Source of the DNA: Crassaminicella profunda
GTDB lineage: Bacteria; Bacillota; Clostridia; Peptostreptococcales; Thermotaleaceae
NCBI RefSeq assembly: GCF_019884785.1
Contig: NZ_CP082326.1
Span: 861,355 to 925,354, forward strand
DNA: 64,000 bases
Direction of reading: 5' to 3'
A program made the translations under genes and the position numbers. A model generated the notes under the pieces. It was not told the origin of the DNA, did not search any database, and saw only the letters and a list, made by a program, of their open reading frames with translations. This document shows, one piece after another, positions 1 through 7,900 of this stretch (within the stretch, counting starts at the first letter, position 1; each line of letters starts with the position of its first letter).

Positions 1-1
1 C

Positions 2-823
2 AGAACGTACACAGGAAAGATTCAATTAGCAGTTTTAGATACTGCTGGAACATTTTGTGATGGACCACAGGACTTAAGAAATCGTTGGCCAGAGGATGAC
101 TTAAGAGGATGTAAAGCACCTGTAGTACCTTTTTATGAAGTATTAAAGAATCACGGTATTGTTTGTGGTTGGAAAGAAATCAGAAAGCCTATGGGTAATT
201 ATAAACCAGTTCATTTACGTAAATTATTTGAGTTACCTGAAGTTACTGAACAATTCAGAAAAATATATGGGCGTGAGTGGACACAAGAAGATGTAGATGC
301 ATATTATGAGGAATTCAAACCTTTAATGAGCAAAGTGATTGTAGATCCAGATTTGGCAAAACCAATTAAAGGTGCTGTTGAATGTATTCAAAAATTAAGA
401 GATGCAGGTATTTATGTTGGATGTGACACAGGGTATGTAGATAAGGATTCAAAGGCGTTAAATAAAGTATTACAAGATACATATGGAATAAAATTTGATG
501 TAGCTACGAACTCAGAGATTGTTCAAGGTCGTCCTAGTCCATTTATGGTATATGATTGTATGGCTAAAGTAAATGTACATAATATTCATTCAGTAGTAAA
601 AATAGATGATACAGCTCCAGGAATGAAATGCGGAAATAATGCAGGATGTTGGACAATAGGTCTTTATGCAACTGGAAGTAATAATTATGATATGTTAGCA
701 GCTTCAAAACCAGATTTCTTAGTTCCTTCAGTAGAATATGTTCCAGATATTATTTTCTATGAAATTGAACCAAGATTGAGAAGAGGCATAAGACCAGGCC
801 AAGGGATTATAGAAACCATTTAA
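2..823 (+). CDS. phnX: Phosphonoacetaldehyde hydrolase, 5' partial
   Basis: HAD-superfamily phosphonatase, which splits phosphonoacetaldehyde into acetaldehyde and phosphate, the second step of AEP breakdown. The reading frame is open from the left edge of the window. The nucleophile motif DTAGT is encoded near base 40, and RKPMG, carrying the Schiff-base lysine of the phosphonatase cap, follows near base 185. Later come TGYVDKDS (motif II region) and KIDDTAPGMK (motif IV acids). An ATG at 191 is in frame, but starting there would remove both catalytic elements, so the true start lies upstream of the window. The nucleophile loop (DTAGTFCDGPQD) is divergent from the classical DWAGT form, so on sequence alone it could be a phosphonatase-like HAD enzyme. 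PhnW 1.6 kb downstream favours PhnX. Confidence 0.85.
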   Translation, partial: RTYTGKIQLAVLDTAGTFCDGPQDLRNRWPEDDLRGCKAPVVPFYEVLKNHGIVCGWKEIRKPMGNYKPVHLRKLFELPEVTEQFRKIYGREWTQEDVDAYYEEFKPLMSKVIVDPDLAKPIKGAVECIQKLRDAGIYVGCDTGYVDKDSKALNKVLQDTYGIKFDVATNSEIVQGRPSPFMVYDCMAKVNVHNIHSVVKIDDTAPGMKCGNNAGCWTIGLYATGSNNYDMLAASKPDFLVPSVEYVPDIIFYEIEPRLRRGIRPGQGIIETI

Positions 824-945
824 GAGCAAGAGACGCATCTATATATTGGAGAAATCAGTTAATAGTGTTTAAAGATTGATAATAGAATCAATTGGTGTTA
901 GGATCATCTCTTATTTATAATAATGATTTTCATAAAATATGTGAG

Positions 946-1014
946 AAAACTCCAGTATCTGTTGTATGAATAACCTAGTGTATAGGTTCATTAAACATAG
1001 TACTGGAGTTTTTT
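946..1014 (+). terminator. Nested hairpin with T-tract after phnX, upstream of the MFS gene
   Basis: A 12-bp stem, AAAACTCCAGTA pairing with TACTGGAGTTTT, encloses a second hairpin, AACCTA with TAGGTT, and runs into a T-tract. It fits an intrinsic terminator. It ends only about 40 bp before the MFS start codon, so it could also be an attenuator in that gene's leader rather than a plain phnX terminator. Confidence 0.7.
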
Positions 1015-1056
1015 AGATATTTTACCCACCATGTTAATGATTAAAGGGGGTATTCT

Positions 1057-2367
1057 ATGTCAAAGGGATTTTTAGGATATACAGAGCAAGAAGCAAAAAA
1101 ATTTAAAAAATATGCTTGGATGGCACTTTTAGGTTTTTCTATTTTATATGCATTTTTGTATAACGGTAGATTGAATATGGGTTTAGCATTACCTATGATG
1201 ATGGAAGAAATGGGATGGACCAAAACACAAGCAGGTTTGCTTTCATCTGTATTATTTTGGACTTATGGATTAGGACATTTGGTGAATGGCCGTTTAGGGG
1301 AGATTTTTGGACCTAAAAAGATTATTTTAGTAGGATTATTATTATCTGCAGGTGCAAATTTAATCATTAGTTTTCAGTCTTCTATTGGTTTGATTGCATT
1401 TTTATGGGCTCTTAATGGATATTTTCAATCTATGCTTTGGTCTCCTGGAATTAGTTTGATTACTAAGTGGTGGCCTAGTCATAAAAGAGGATTTGCTACT
1501 GGATTTGCAAATGGGTTTTCAGGAGTCGCCCAAATTATTGTTTGGTTTAGCGTGCTAGCCTCTATTTCTGCGTTTTCTGATTTAGGTTGGAGAGCGGCTT
1601 TTAGAATCCCTTTGATTAGTATGGTTGCTATGGGGGCTGTATATTGGGTTATGGTTAAAGCAAAACCCAGTGATGTAGGGCTTAAAGATTATGAAGAGGA
1701 AGATGAGGGAACGAAAGAACAAGAAGCAGAGTTACAAAGAATCGTACAAGAACGGGGAAAATTATATCCATATATTCATTTATTTAGTCAATGGAGATTT
1801 ATCATTTGGTGCTTTATCATTGCTATATCCAATATTTCAAGGTATGGGTTACTTACATGGATTCCAACTTATTATGTACAAGAATTAAATATGAATGTAA
1901 AATCAGGAATTTTTAGTTCTGTTGTATTGCCTGTAGGGATGGCCCTAGGAACCTTTATTGTTCCTTGGGCATCAGATAAATTTGGTAAAAATGGACGTTT
2001 ACCAGCAGTGGTAATTTGTGCAATTGTTTCAGCTGTATCTGTATTTATATTTCCAAGTTTAAAAACTTTAGGAACTGCGTCCATTGGATTATTTATTGCA
2101 GGATTCTTTGTGTATGCTATAAATGGTGTAGTTTGGGCTTATTCTACTGATGTAGGAGGGCGTGTATTTGCAGGAACAGCAGCTGGTGTATTAGATTGGG
2201 CAGCTTATATGGGCGCAGCACTACAAGCAATCATATTTGGTAGAGTATTAGATAAAACAGGAAATTGGAATATTGTATTTACTTCTATTGCAGTTATTTG
2301 TGTTTTAATGATGGTTTTGGCATTGATTGCGAATATTAAGCCTAAGAATAAAATAAAAAAAGCTTAA
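1057..2367 (+). CDS. MFS transporter, organophosphate:phosphate antiporter type (probable AEP/phosphonate importer)
   Basis: A 436-residue integral membrane protein with about 12 hydrophobic segments and a charged central loop (about residues 208-230, rich in Glu) between the two six-helix halves. The N-terminal half, with LYAFLYNGRLNMGLALP, GWTKTQAGLLSS and YGLGHLVNGRLGE, resembles the GlpT/UhpT/PgtP organophosphate antiporter family. A good ribosome site (AAAGGGGG) lies 7 bases before the ATG. It sits between phnX and phnW in the same direction, so its likely substrate is 2-aminoethylphosphonate or a related phosphonate. The family is clear. The substrate is inferred from neighbours only. 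Confidence 0.85.
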   Translation: MSKGFLGYTEQEAKKFKKYAWMALLGFSILYAFLYNGRLNMGLALPMMMEEMGWTKTQAGLLSSVLFWTYGLGHLVNGRLGEIFGPKKIILVGLLLSAGANLIISFQSSIGLIAFLWALNGYFQSMLWSPGISLITKWWPSHKRGFATGFANGFSGVAQIIVWFSVLASISAFSDLGWRAAFRIPLISMVAMGAVYWVMVKAKPSDVGLKDYEEEDEGTKEQEAELQRIVQERGKLYPYIHLFSQWRFIIWCFIIAISNISRYGLLTWIPTYYVQELNMNVKSGIFSSVVLPVGMALGTFIVPWASDKFGKNGRLPAVVICAIVSAVSVFIFPSLKTLGTASIGLFIAGFFVYAINGVVWAYSTDVGGRVFAGTAAGVLDWAAYMGAALQAIIFGRVLDKTGNWNIVFTSIAVICVLMMVLALIANIKPKNKIKKA

Positions 2368-2428
2368 ATTACCTTATTCCTTAAGGTAAAGAATAAATAA
2401 TCAAACAATCAAAAAGGGGGATGTTTGA

Positions 2429-3556
2429 ATGTATAAGGTAAAGAGAAATGTATTGTTAAATCCAGGACCTGCAACCACAACAGATACAGTGAAATTTGCT
2501 CAAATTGTACCAGATATTTGTCCTAGGGAAAAAGAATTTGGGGATATTATGTTGAAGATGAGAAATGAGTTAGTGAAAATTGTTCATGGAGATCTTGATA
2601 AGTATACTTCTGTATTATTCTGTGGATCAGGGACTATCAATATTGATGCTTGTGTGAATTCCTTATTGCCAGCAAATAAAAAGATGTTAGTAATCAATAA
2701 TGGTTCTTATAGTGCAAGAGCTGCTGAAGTATGTGAATACTATCATTTACCTCATATTAACCTAAAGTTTCCTATAGATGAAGCATTAGATTTAGAAAAA
2801 GTGAAAAAGGCGTTGAGTGAGGAAAAAGATATTGCAGTAGTATATGCATGTCATCATGAAACAGGTACAGGATTATTAAATCCTATTAGAGAAATAGGAA
2901 AGATTGCTCATGAGTATGGATGTACGTTCATCGTAGATACTACATCAACATATGCTATGATTCCAATTGATATAGAAAAAGACAATGTTGATTTTCTTAT
3001 GGCATCAGCTCAAAAAGGATTAATGTCTATGACAGGACTTTCCTATGTAGTTGGGAATAGAGCATTATTAGAAAAATCTAAGGATTATCCTACTCGTTCT
3101 TATTATACAAATCTTTATATGCAATATAAATTCTTTGAGAAAAAAGGTCAAATGCATTTTACACCACCAGTACAAACGGTTTATGCAACAAATCAAGCCA
3201 TTAAAGAGTATTGGGAAGAAGGAGAAGCGACTAAATGGACTCGTCATAGCAGTGTTTGGAAGGCGCTACATAAGGGATTAGAAAAATTAGGATTCAAAGA
3301 TTTGATTCAACGAGATTTACAGTCAAAGCTTGTGATTTCTGTAAAATATCCCAATGATTCTAAATGGAGCTTTGAAAAAATACATGATTATTTATTTGAA
3401 AGAGGCTTTACCATTTATCCTGGAAAGGTTACGGATACTGAAACATTTAGATTATGTAGTTTAGGAGCAATCAATACATCTGATATTGAAGACTTCTTTG
3501 TGGTACTAGAAGAAGGGCTTAAAGAAATGGGCGTAGTAGTACCTATTCAATATTAA
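2429..3556 (+). CDS. phnW: 2-aminoethylphosphonate:pyruvate aminotransferase
   Basis: A class V PLP-dependent transaminase that converts AEP and pyruvate into phosphonoacetaldehyde and alanine, feeding PhnX. The 375-residue length is normal for PhnW. Visible signatures are the N-terminal LLNPGPATTTDTVK, GSGTINIDACVNSLLP near residue 66, HHETGTGLLNPI near 142, the cofactor-anchoring Asp170 in FIVDTTSTY, and the Schiff-base Lys196 in ASAQKGLMSMTGLS. The start is preceded by AAAGGGGGATG. It is the last gene of the AEP island and is followed by a convergent regulator gene. Confidence is high because both the active-site pattern and the phnX neighbour agree. Confidence 0.93.
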   Translation: MYKVKRNVLLNPGPATTTDTVKFAQIVPDICPREKEFGDIMLKMRNELVKIVHGDLDKYTSVLFCGSGTINIDACVNSLLPANKKMLVINNGSYSARAAEVCEYYHLPHINLKFPIDEALDLEKVKKALSEEKDIAVVYACHHETGTGLLNPIREIGKIAHEYGCTFIVDTTSTYAMIPIDIEKDNVDFLMASAQKGLMSMTGLSYVVGNRALLEKSKDYPTRSYYTNLYMQYKFFEKKGQMHFTPPVQTVYATNQAIKEYWEEGEATKWTRHSSVWKALHKGLEKLGFKDLIQRDLQSKLVISVKYPNDSKWSFEKIHDYLFERGFTIYPGKVTDTETFRLCSLGAINTSDIEDFFVVLEEGLKEMGVVVPIQY

Positions 3557-3584
3557 TCATCTTACAAAGATATCTGAGATAGAT

Positions 3585-3612
3585 AAAAAGCAGGAGATTT
3601 AATTCTCCTGCT
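3585..3612 (-). terminator. Terminator of the response regulator gene
   Basis: A 9-bp perfect stem (AGCAGGAGA with TCTCCTGCT) with a 6-base loop. Read on the minus strand it is followed by a run of T, so it serves the minus-strand regulator gene. There is no T-tract on the plus side. Confidence 0.7.
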
Positions 3613-3616
3613 CATA

Positions 3617-4375
3617 TCATTGATAATGACATGAAGCACAATTCTTATATAGGGGTGTATAGTTTTGCATAGATGAAAAAGAACCACCAAATTTATAGCC
3701 AACCCCTCTGACTGTAATGATATATTGAGGCTTTGTAGGATTTTTTTCTATTTTTTTTCGCAAATTACTAATATGTACCATAACCGTTCGTGCATCTTTT
3801 TCAAAGCTGTGATCATCCCAAATTTTTTCGAAAATTTGGCTTGTATAAAAGACTCTATTTGGGTGTTTTGCTAAAAAAACAAGAAGATCGAATTCTTTTG
3901 TAGTCAAAGAAATTAAAGCATGATTGACGAATACAGAATGACTAGCTATGTCAATTTCAAGTCCTGGATACCTTAAGAATTGTTTTTCAACTTTATTTTC
4001 AGATAATAGACGATTTCGACGAAGATGTGCTTTTACTCGTGCAATGAGTACACTAGGGCTAAAGGGCTTGGTTACATAATCATCTCCCCCAACGCTAAGA
4101 CCTAATATTTTATCAATATCTTGATTTTTGCAACTAAGAAAAAGGATAGGTACATCTGTAGTTTTTCTTAATTTGGTACAGGTTTCTAGCCCATCTAGTT
4201 CAGGCATAAGAATATCCAAAATAATTAAGTCTGGTTTTTCTTGTAAGGCCAATAGACAGGCTTCGTTGCCATTAGAAGCACAAATCACCTCGAAATCTTC
4301 TTTTATGAGATACATACGAATCAATTCTTGTATTTGTAGCTCATCATCAACGATTAGAATTTTTTCTTTAGCCAT
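3617..4375 (-). CDS. Orphan OmpR/PhoB-type response regulator with C-terminal tail
   Basis: A two-component regulator: receiver domain (about residues 4-118; acidic pocket Asp10-Asp11, phospho-acceptor Asp54, conserved Lys103) followed by a winged-helix DNA-binding domain (about 135-232, ending in the usual GVGYKF). About 20 residues continue past the normal end of the family and contain the string CASCH. No histidine kinase gene is next to it, so its partner is elsewhere. It converges on the AEP genes, and three perfect 26-bp repeats lie 86-163 bp upstream of its start. Those repeats could be its own operators. Control of the AEP genes is possible by proximity but nothing in the sequence proves it. 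Confidence 0.88.
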   Translation of the reverse strand: MAKEKILIVDDELQIQELIRMYLIKEDFEVICASNGNEACLLALQEKPDLIILDILMPELDGLETCTKLRKTTDVPILFLSCKNQDIDKILGLSVGGDDYVTKPFSPSVLIARVKAHLRRNRLLSENKVEKQFLRYPGLEIDIASHSVFVNHALISLTTKEFDLLVFLAKHPNRVFYTSQIFEKIWDDHSFEKDARTVMVHISNLRKKIEKNPTKPQYIITVRGVGYKFGGSFSSMQNYTPLYKNCASCHYQ

Positions 4376-4460
4376 CTATAATCCCCCTTTATTTTATATA
4401 CAAAGGTATATAATTGTACATTATAGTCTATGCAAGATAATTGATTTTTTGTACAACTTT

Positions 4461-4538
4461 ATTTGTCAGTTATGATATAGACATTTATTTGTCAGTTATG
4501 ATATAGACATTTATTTGTCAGTTATGATATAGACATTT
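4461..4538. repeat. Three perfect 26-bp tandem repeats upstream of the response regulator gene
   Basis: Three head-to-tail copies of a 26-bp unit with no mismatches. Each contains TGTC and GACA separated by 12 bases, a spaced inverted half-site. The array lies in the promoter-side region of the minus-strand regulator gene. Iterated operator sites or replication slippage are the two obvious explanations. There are no spacers, so it is not a CRISPR array. Confidence 0.9.
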
Positions 4539-4578
4539 AAAGGGGAATATGATTAGAAGTGTAGAAGCGAAAAAGAAA

Positions 4579-5199
4579 TCATTCTTTTCTTATAATGTTA
4601 ACAAAGTTTTTAATAATCCTTGCTGTTATACCCCATATAACATACCCTTTATATTCATAAAATAAAACAGGATATTTTCCTGTTCGCCAATGATAATCTT
4701 TTCCACTTGGAATCATATGAAATGGAAAAGTTTCTGGAATATGTGCCTCAAGGTCTATATAATGCTTTGTTGGTTCATTTTCTAGAAAGAAGTTCAGTGG
4801 AACAGTAAAAATTTCTGATACTTCATCTTCATTAAAATCTAAATTTTTAAGATCTATTTGAGAGATAGTTCCTAAGAATGGATAAAGTATTAGATTATAA
4901 GGTAAAACTAAAAAATCTAAGGGATTAAAAATCTCTACATGATTTGGTGAAATATTCAATTCTTCACAAGTTTCTCGAATGGCACACATTTCTTTAGATT
5001 CTTTGTTTTCTAGTTTTCCTCCTGGAAAGCATATTTCTTTTGGCTGTACCTTTAGATTACTTGAACGAACTTCAAATAAAAGTTCAAGTTGTTCTTTTAC
5101 TTTAACAATAGGTACTAGAACTGAAAATTGTTCATAATTTCCTTCTGGATTATATTCTCTACCCTTAAAAATTTTTTGAATTGTATCAAGACGCATCAT
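4579..5199 (-). CDS. Nudix hydrolase, CoA-pyrophosphatase (NudL/YeaB) type
   Basis: A Nudix-fold hydrolase that probably cleaves CoA or CoA derivatives at the pyrophosphate. The Nudix box region reads FPGGKLENKESKEMCAIRET followed by CEELNI. It keeps the metal-binding Glu residues, but Asn replaces the usual final Gly. The preceding LLFEVRSS...FPGG stretch matches the CoA-specific extension of this subfamily. A GTG six bases upstream also opens the frame, but AGGTGA is better spaced to the ATG used here (another ATG follows directly). Length is about 206 residues. It is transcribed alone and has no functional link to its neighbours that can be seen. Confidence 0.8.
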   Translation of the reverse strand: MMRLDTIQKIFKGREYNPEGNYEQFSVLVPIVKVKEQLELLFEVRSSNLKVQPKEICFPGGKLENKESKEMCAIRETCEELNISPNHVEIFNPLDFLVLPYNLILYPFLGTISQIDLKNLDFNEDEVSEIFTVPLNFFLENEPTKHYIDLEAHIPETFPFHMIPSGKDYHWRTGKYPVLFYEYKGYVIWGITARIIKNFVNIIRKE

Positions 5200-5334
5200 T
5201 ATCACCTAACCCATCATAAAGTTAATGTTTAAGTTACTGTTCATGTTTAACAATAGTTATCTAAATTTAAGATATTTTATTAATAAAAAATTTAAAAACA
5301 AAGTAGCATAAATCATATAATTTCTTAGTAATTC

Positions 5335-5365
5335 CTATGAAAATGATAAAAGGTTATTTTCATAG
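5335..5365. other. Perfect 10-bp inverted repeat in the 5206-5506 intergenic region
   Basis: CTATGAAAAT and ATTTTCATAG are perfectly complementary across an 11-base loop, without a T-tract. The rest of this roughly 300-bp AT-rich gap shows no gene. The inverted repeat could be an operator or a leader hairpin of the downstream small regulator gene. Confidence 0.4.
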
Positions 5366-5506
5366 TTTATAAATTTTAACAAGTACATAAATATCTCTAA
5401 TATTAGTATACGATACTTTATCTAATTTAAAAACCATTTTTAAGAGGTATATAATTTTGTAATCTTGTTTAAAATACTTAAAGAAAAAGATATAGGAGGG
5501 CTAGAG

Positions 5507-5749
5507 ATGGATTATTTAAGTGTTATGAGTATAAGAGTAGACCATAGAAAAGATTCTGCTCCTCGCATGCAGGAGATTTTAACCCAAAACGGAGATATTA
5601 TTGTTGGTAGATTAGGTATTCATGATCCAGATGAAGTCAATCATGGTTTGATTACATTAAATTTAAGATCAGATATGGGTAGAATAAACAATATGATGGA
5701 TCAACTAAGTGGACTTGAAGGAATAAAAGTAAATCATATGCAAGCATAG
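5507..5749 (+). CDS. TM1266-type iron-only hydrogenase system regulator (ACT-like small protein)
   Basis: An 80-residue protein of the TM1266/TIGR03959 family, small ferredoxin-fold (NikR C-terminal/ACT-like) proteins found with [FeFe]-hydrogenase genes and thought to be regulatory. The diagnostic block is NGDIIVGRLGI at about residues 23-33, followed by a compact beta-alpha-beta ending in LEGIKVNHM. The ATG used here has a strong AGGAGG at 7-8 bases. An upstream in-frame start at 5465 lacks one and adds a tail unlike the family. No hydrogenase maturation genes are adjacent, so the target cannot be read from context. Confidence 0.85.
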   Translation: MDYLSVMSIRVDHRKDSAPRMQEILTQNGDIIVGRLGIHDPDEVNHGLITLNLRSDMGRINNMMDQLSGLEGIKVNHMQA

Positions 5750-5750
5750 T

Positions 5751-5785
5751 AAAAGGCAGATGTTTTTTCATCTGCCTTTATTTTG
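5751..5785. terminator. Bidirectional terminator
   Basis: An 11-bp perfect stem (AAAGGCAGATG with CATCTGCCTTT) with A-rich and T-rich flanks on both sides. It serves the small regulator on the plus strand and the convergent PFL-family gene. Confidence 0.85.
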
Positions 5786-5787
5786 TC

Positions 5788-7155
5788 TTAATTTTTGAAG
5801 CTATGAACAGGGGCAGGGATTCTTCCTCCCCTATTGATAAAATCAGCACTACTAAATTTACTTACACGCATAATAGGAGCACTTCCTAAAAGACCTCCGA
5901 ATTCTACTTCATCTCCTAGGGTCTTTCCATAAACAGGAATAATCCTTACAGCAGTAGTTTTGTGGTTGATCACCCCAATGGCTGCTTCATCAGCAATCAT
6001 TCCGGAGATAGTAGTATCAGGTGTGTCTCCAGGAATTGCAATCATATCAAGACCTACAGAGCATACACATGTCATGGCTTCTAGTTTTTCGATATTTAGT
6101 GAACCTGTCTTTACAGCATGAATCATTCCTTCATCTTCGCTGACAGGAATAAATGCACCACTAAGACCTCCTACATGAGAGGATGCCATAATACCGCCCT
6201 TTTTAACTGCATCGTTTAAAAGAGCTAAAGCTGCTGTTGTACCATGTCCTCCACATCTTTCAATTCCCATTTCTTCAAAAATTCTTGCTACACTATCGCC
6301 TACAGCAGGAGTTGGGGCAAGGGATAAATCCAAAATTCCAAAGGGAACGTTTAGTCTATTTGAAGCTTCCTTAGCTACTAATTGACCAACTCTTGTTATT
6401 TTAAATGCAGTTTTCTTAATGGTTTCAGCAACTACATCAAAGGGGGCACCTTGTACTTTTTCAAGGGCTGATTTTATAACACCAGGACCACTTACACCTA
6501 CATTTATAACAGATTCTCCTTCTCCAACCCCGTGGAAAGCTCCGGCCATAAAAGGATTGTCTTCTACAGCATTGGCAAAAACAACTAGTTTTGCACATCC
6601 GATGCTTTCTTGATCTTTTGTAAGGAAAGCTGTCTGTTTAATGATTTTTCCCATATCACGAACTGCATCCATATTAATTCCAGATTTGGTATCTCCAATA
6701 TTTACGGAAGAGCATACTCTTTCTGTAACAGATAGAGCTTCAGGAATGGAATTGATTAAAATTTTGTCTCCTTTTGAATAGCCTTTTTGAACAAGGGCTG
6801 AAAAACCACCAATAAAGTTAACCCCTACGGCTTTTGCGGCTGCATCAAGTGTTTTTGCAAATTCAACATAGTTTTGATCGTTACTTGTTTGTGCAATTAA
6901 AGAAATAGGTGTTACAGAAATTCTTTTATTGATAATAGGAATGCCTAGTTCTGCTTCAATATCTTCTCCTACCTTTACAAGATTTTCTGCATATCTTGTG
7001 ATTTTATCGTAAATTTTAATTCTTGATTGTTTTCCATCTGTGTGAGCACAGTCTAATAAGGATATACCCATGGTGATAGTTCGAATATCTAATTTTTCTT
7101 TTTCAATCATTTGAATAGTTTCCATTATATTTTTAAATTTACTCAAAGGAATCAT
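5788..7155 (-). CDS. PFL (DUF711/UPF0210) family protein
   Basis: A 455-residue member of the DUF711/UPF0210 family, proteins with a pyruvate-formate-lyase-like fold and no settled function. Recognisable blocks are [52 protein letters not shown] and [20 protein letters not shown]. It lies 6 bp downstream of a small ACT-domain gene; together they are a conserved UPF0237/UPF0210 pair. A glycine riboswitch stands in front of the pair. That makes a role tied to glycine or one-carbon flux likely for this copy, but the reaction is unknown. The start ATG follows GGAGATGATTC. Confidence 0.92.
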   Translation of the reverse strand: MIPLSKFKNIMETIQMIEKEKLDIRTITMGISLLDCAHTDGKQSRIKIYDKITRYAENLVKVGEDIEAELGIPIINKRISVTPISLIAQTSNDQNYVEFAKTLDAAAKAVGVNFIGGFSALVQKGYSKGDKILINSIPEALSVTERVCSSVNIGDTKSGINMDAVRDMGKIIKQTAFLTKDQESIGCAKLVVFANAVEDNPFMAGAFHGVGEGESVINVGVSGPGVIKSALEKVQGAPFDVVAETIKKTAFKITRVGQLVAKEASNRLNVPFGILDLSLAPTPAVGDSVARIFEEMGIERCGGHGTTAALALLNDAVKKGGIMASSHVGGLSGAFIPVSEDEGMIHAVKTGSLNIEKLEAMTCVCSVGLDMIAIPGDTPDTTISGMIADEAAIGVINHKTTAVRIIPVYGKTLGDEVEFGGLLGSAPIMRVSKFSSADFINRGGRIPAPVHSFKN

Positions 7156-7161
7156 CTCCTA

Positions 7162-7443
7162 CTATGAAATTTTGTGCATAGAATCAAATATATCTTCATG
7201 TTGTATTTTGATAGAAAGGCCTATGTCTTTACCAACTTTTTCAAGTTCCTTTTTTATATCATTGAAGCTACTTTTCATTTTAGATAAATCCACAATCATG
7301 ATCATGGTAAAGTAATCCTGTAAAATAGTTTGGCTAATATCTAGGATATTCATACTATTTTCCGCTAAAGTACAAGTAACTTTTGCGATGATTCCTATTT
7401 GATCCTTTCCTATTACTGTGACAACTGCTTTCATAAAATTCAT
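7162..7443 (-). CDS. ACT domain protein (UPF0237)
   Basis: A 93-residue single ACT domain. The beta-alpha-beta core starts with AVVTVIGKDQIGIIAKVT and continues NSMNILDISQTILQDYFTM, the typical amino-acid-binding ACT pattern as in GcvR-like proteins. The start has a GAGGAGATG context. It is the first gene behind the glycine riboswitch and is followed at 6 bp by the PFL-family gene. It may sense an amino acid, probably glycine, and regulate its PFL-family partner. That role is inference from family and riboswitch. Confidence 0.9.
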   Translation of the reverse strand: MNFMKAVVTVIGKDQIGIIAKVTCTLAENSMNILDISQTILQDYFTMIMIVDLSKMKSSFNDIKKELEKVGKDIGLSIKIQHEDIFDSMHKIS

Positions 7444-7496
7444 CTCCTCTTTTAATTCGTGTTTGCATATGAAATATTGATTATTTTAATATAAAT

Positions 7497-7528
7497 AAAA
7501 AAGAGACTAAATCGATTGATTTGTCTCT
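7497..7528 (-). terminator. Terminator hairpin of the glycine riboswitch expression platform
   Basis: Minus-strand hairpin AGAGACAAATC...GATTTAGTCTCT followed by six or more T, placed between the glycine aptamer and the ACT gene. The position fits transcription termination when glycine is low and read-through when it is bound. Confidence 0.8.
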
Positions 7529-7618
7529 GGAAAGCAAGATTATAAATGAAAGAAAATCTTATATTTTTATTATGCGTCCATAACAAAAAATAAATAGTCT
7601 TTTGCAATCAATAATCCC

Positions 7619-7699
7619 CTGTCCTTTTACCTGAGAGTTTCACCACGTAAGTGGCTTTCCCCTTCGGTGCTCTTTAGAGTCTCTCCAGAGGCCCGTCCA
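7619..7699 (-). promoter_or_regulatory. Glycine riboswitch (single aptamer seen)
   Basis: On the minus strand the conserved elements occur in order: GGACGGGCCTCTGGAGAG, then GAGCACCGAAGGGG, then ACTCTCAGGTAAAAGGACAG. These are the glycine aptamer consensus blocks (CUGGAGAG, CACCGAAGG, CUCAGGUAAAAGGAC). Only one complete aptamer is visible; the second half of the usual tandem is absent or reduced to flanking stem sequence. It controls the downstream ACT and PFL genes through the terminator at 7497-7528. Confidence 0.93.
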
Positions 7700-7757
7700 A
7701 TAACAGTCGAAAAAATCTTCCACTATCTTCAACCGGCACTATGAAATTATGTAAAAC

Positions 7758-7787
7758 ATTGTAACATAATTATAGGATAAAAAGCAA
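7758..7787 (-). promoter_or_regulatory. Probable sigma-A promoter of the riboswitch transcript
   Basis: Minus-strand TTGCTT and TACAAT separated by 18 bases, roughly 60 bases upstream of the aptamer. Position and spacing fit, but the -35 element is imperfect. Confidence 0.5.
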
Positions 7788-7871
7788 CTAAAAATCCGAA
7801 ATATTTTTAGGATTAGTTAGTATTTTCCATAAGTACAGATAGAGAAATCTATCCAACAAGCTATTTTTGCA

Positions 7872-7880
7872 TGATATAAT
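7872..7880 (+). promoter_or_regulatory. Extended -10 promoter of the second orphan response regulator
   Basis: TGATATAAT forms an extended -10 (TGnTATAAT), 20 bases before the TTG start. No clear -35 element is seen. The predicted transcript start would leave a very short leader containing the GGGGGTGG ribosome site. Confidence 0.5.
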
Positions 7881-7900
7881 ACAAGTGTGGGGGTGGTAGA

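Noticed and set aside
191-823. Complete phosphonatase gene starting at ATG 191
   Set aside because: The frame upstream encodes the catalytic DxAGT nucleophile and the RKPMG cap lysine, so 191 is internal.
3617-3690. CxxCH heme-c-like string (CASCH) in the extra tail of the response regulator
   Set aside because: The protein is cytoplasmic with no export signal, and a single CxxCH in a short tail occurs by chance. Kept only as a note in the gene entry.
4461-4538. CRISPR-like array
   Set aside because: The three 26-bp units are directly adjacent with no spacers and no cas genes nearby.
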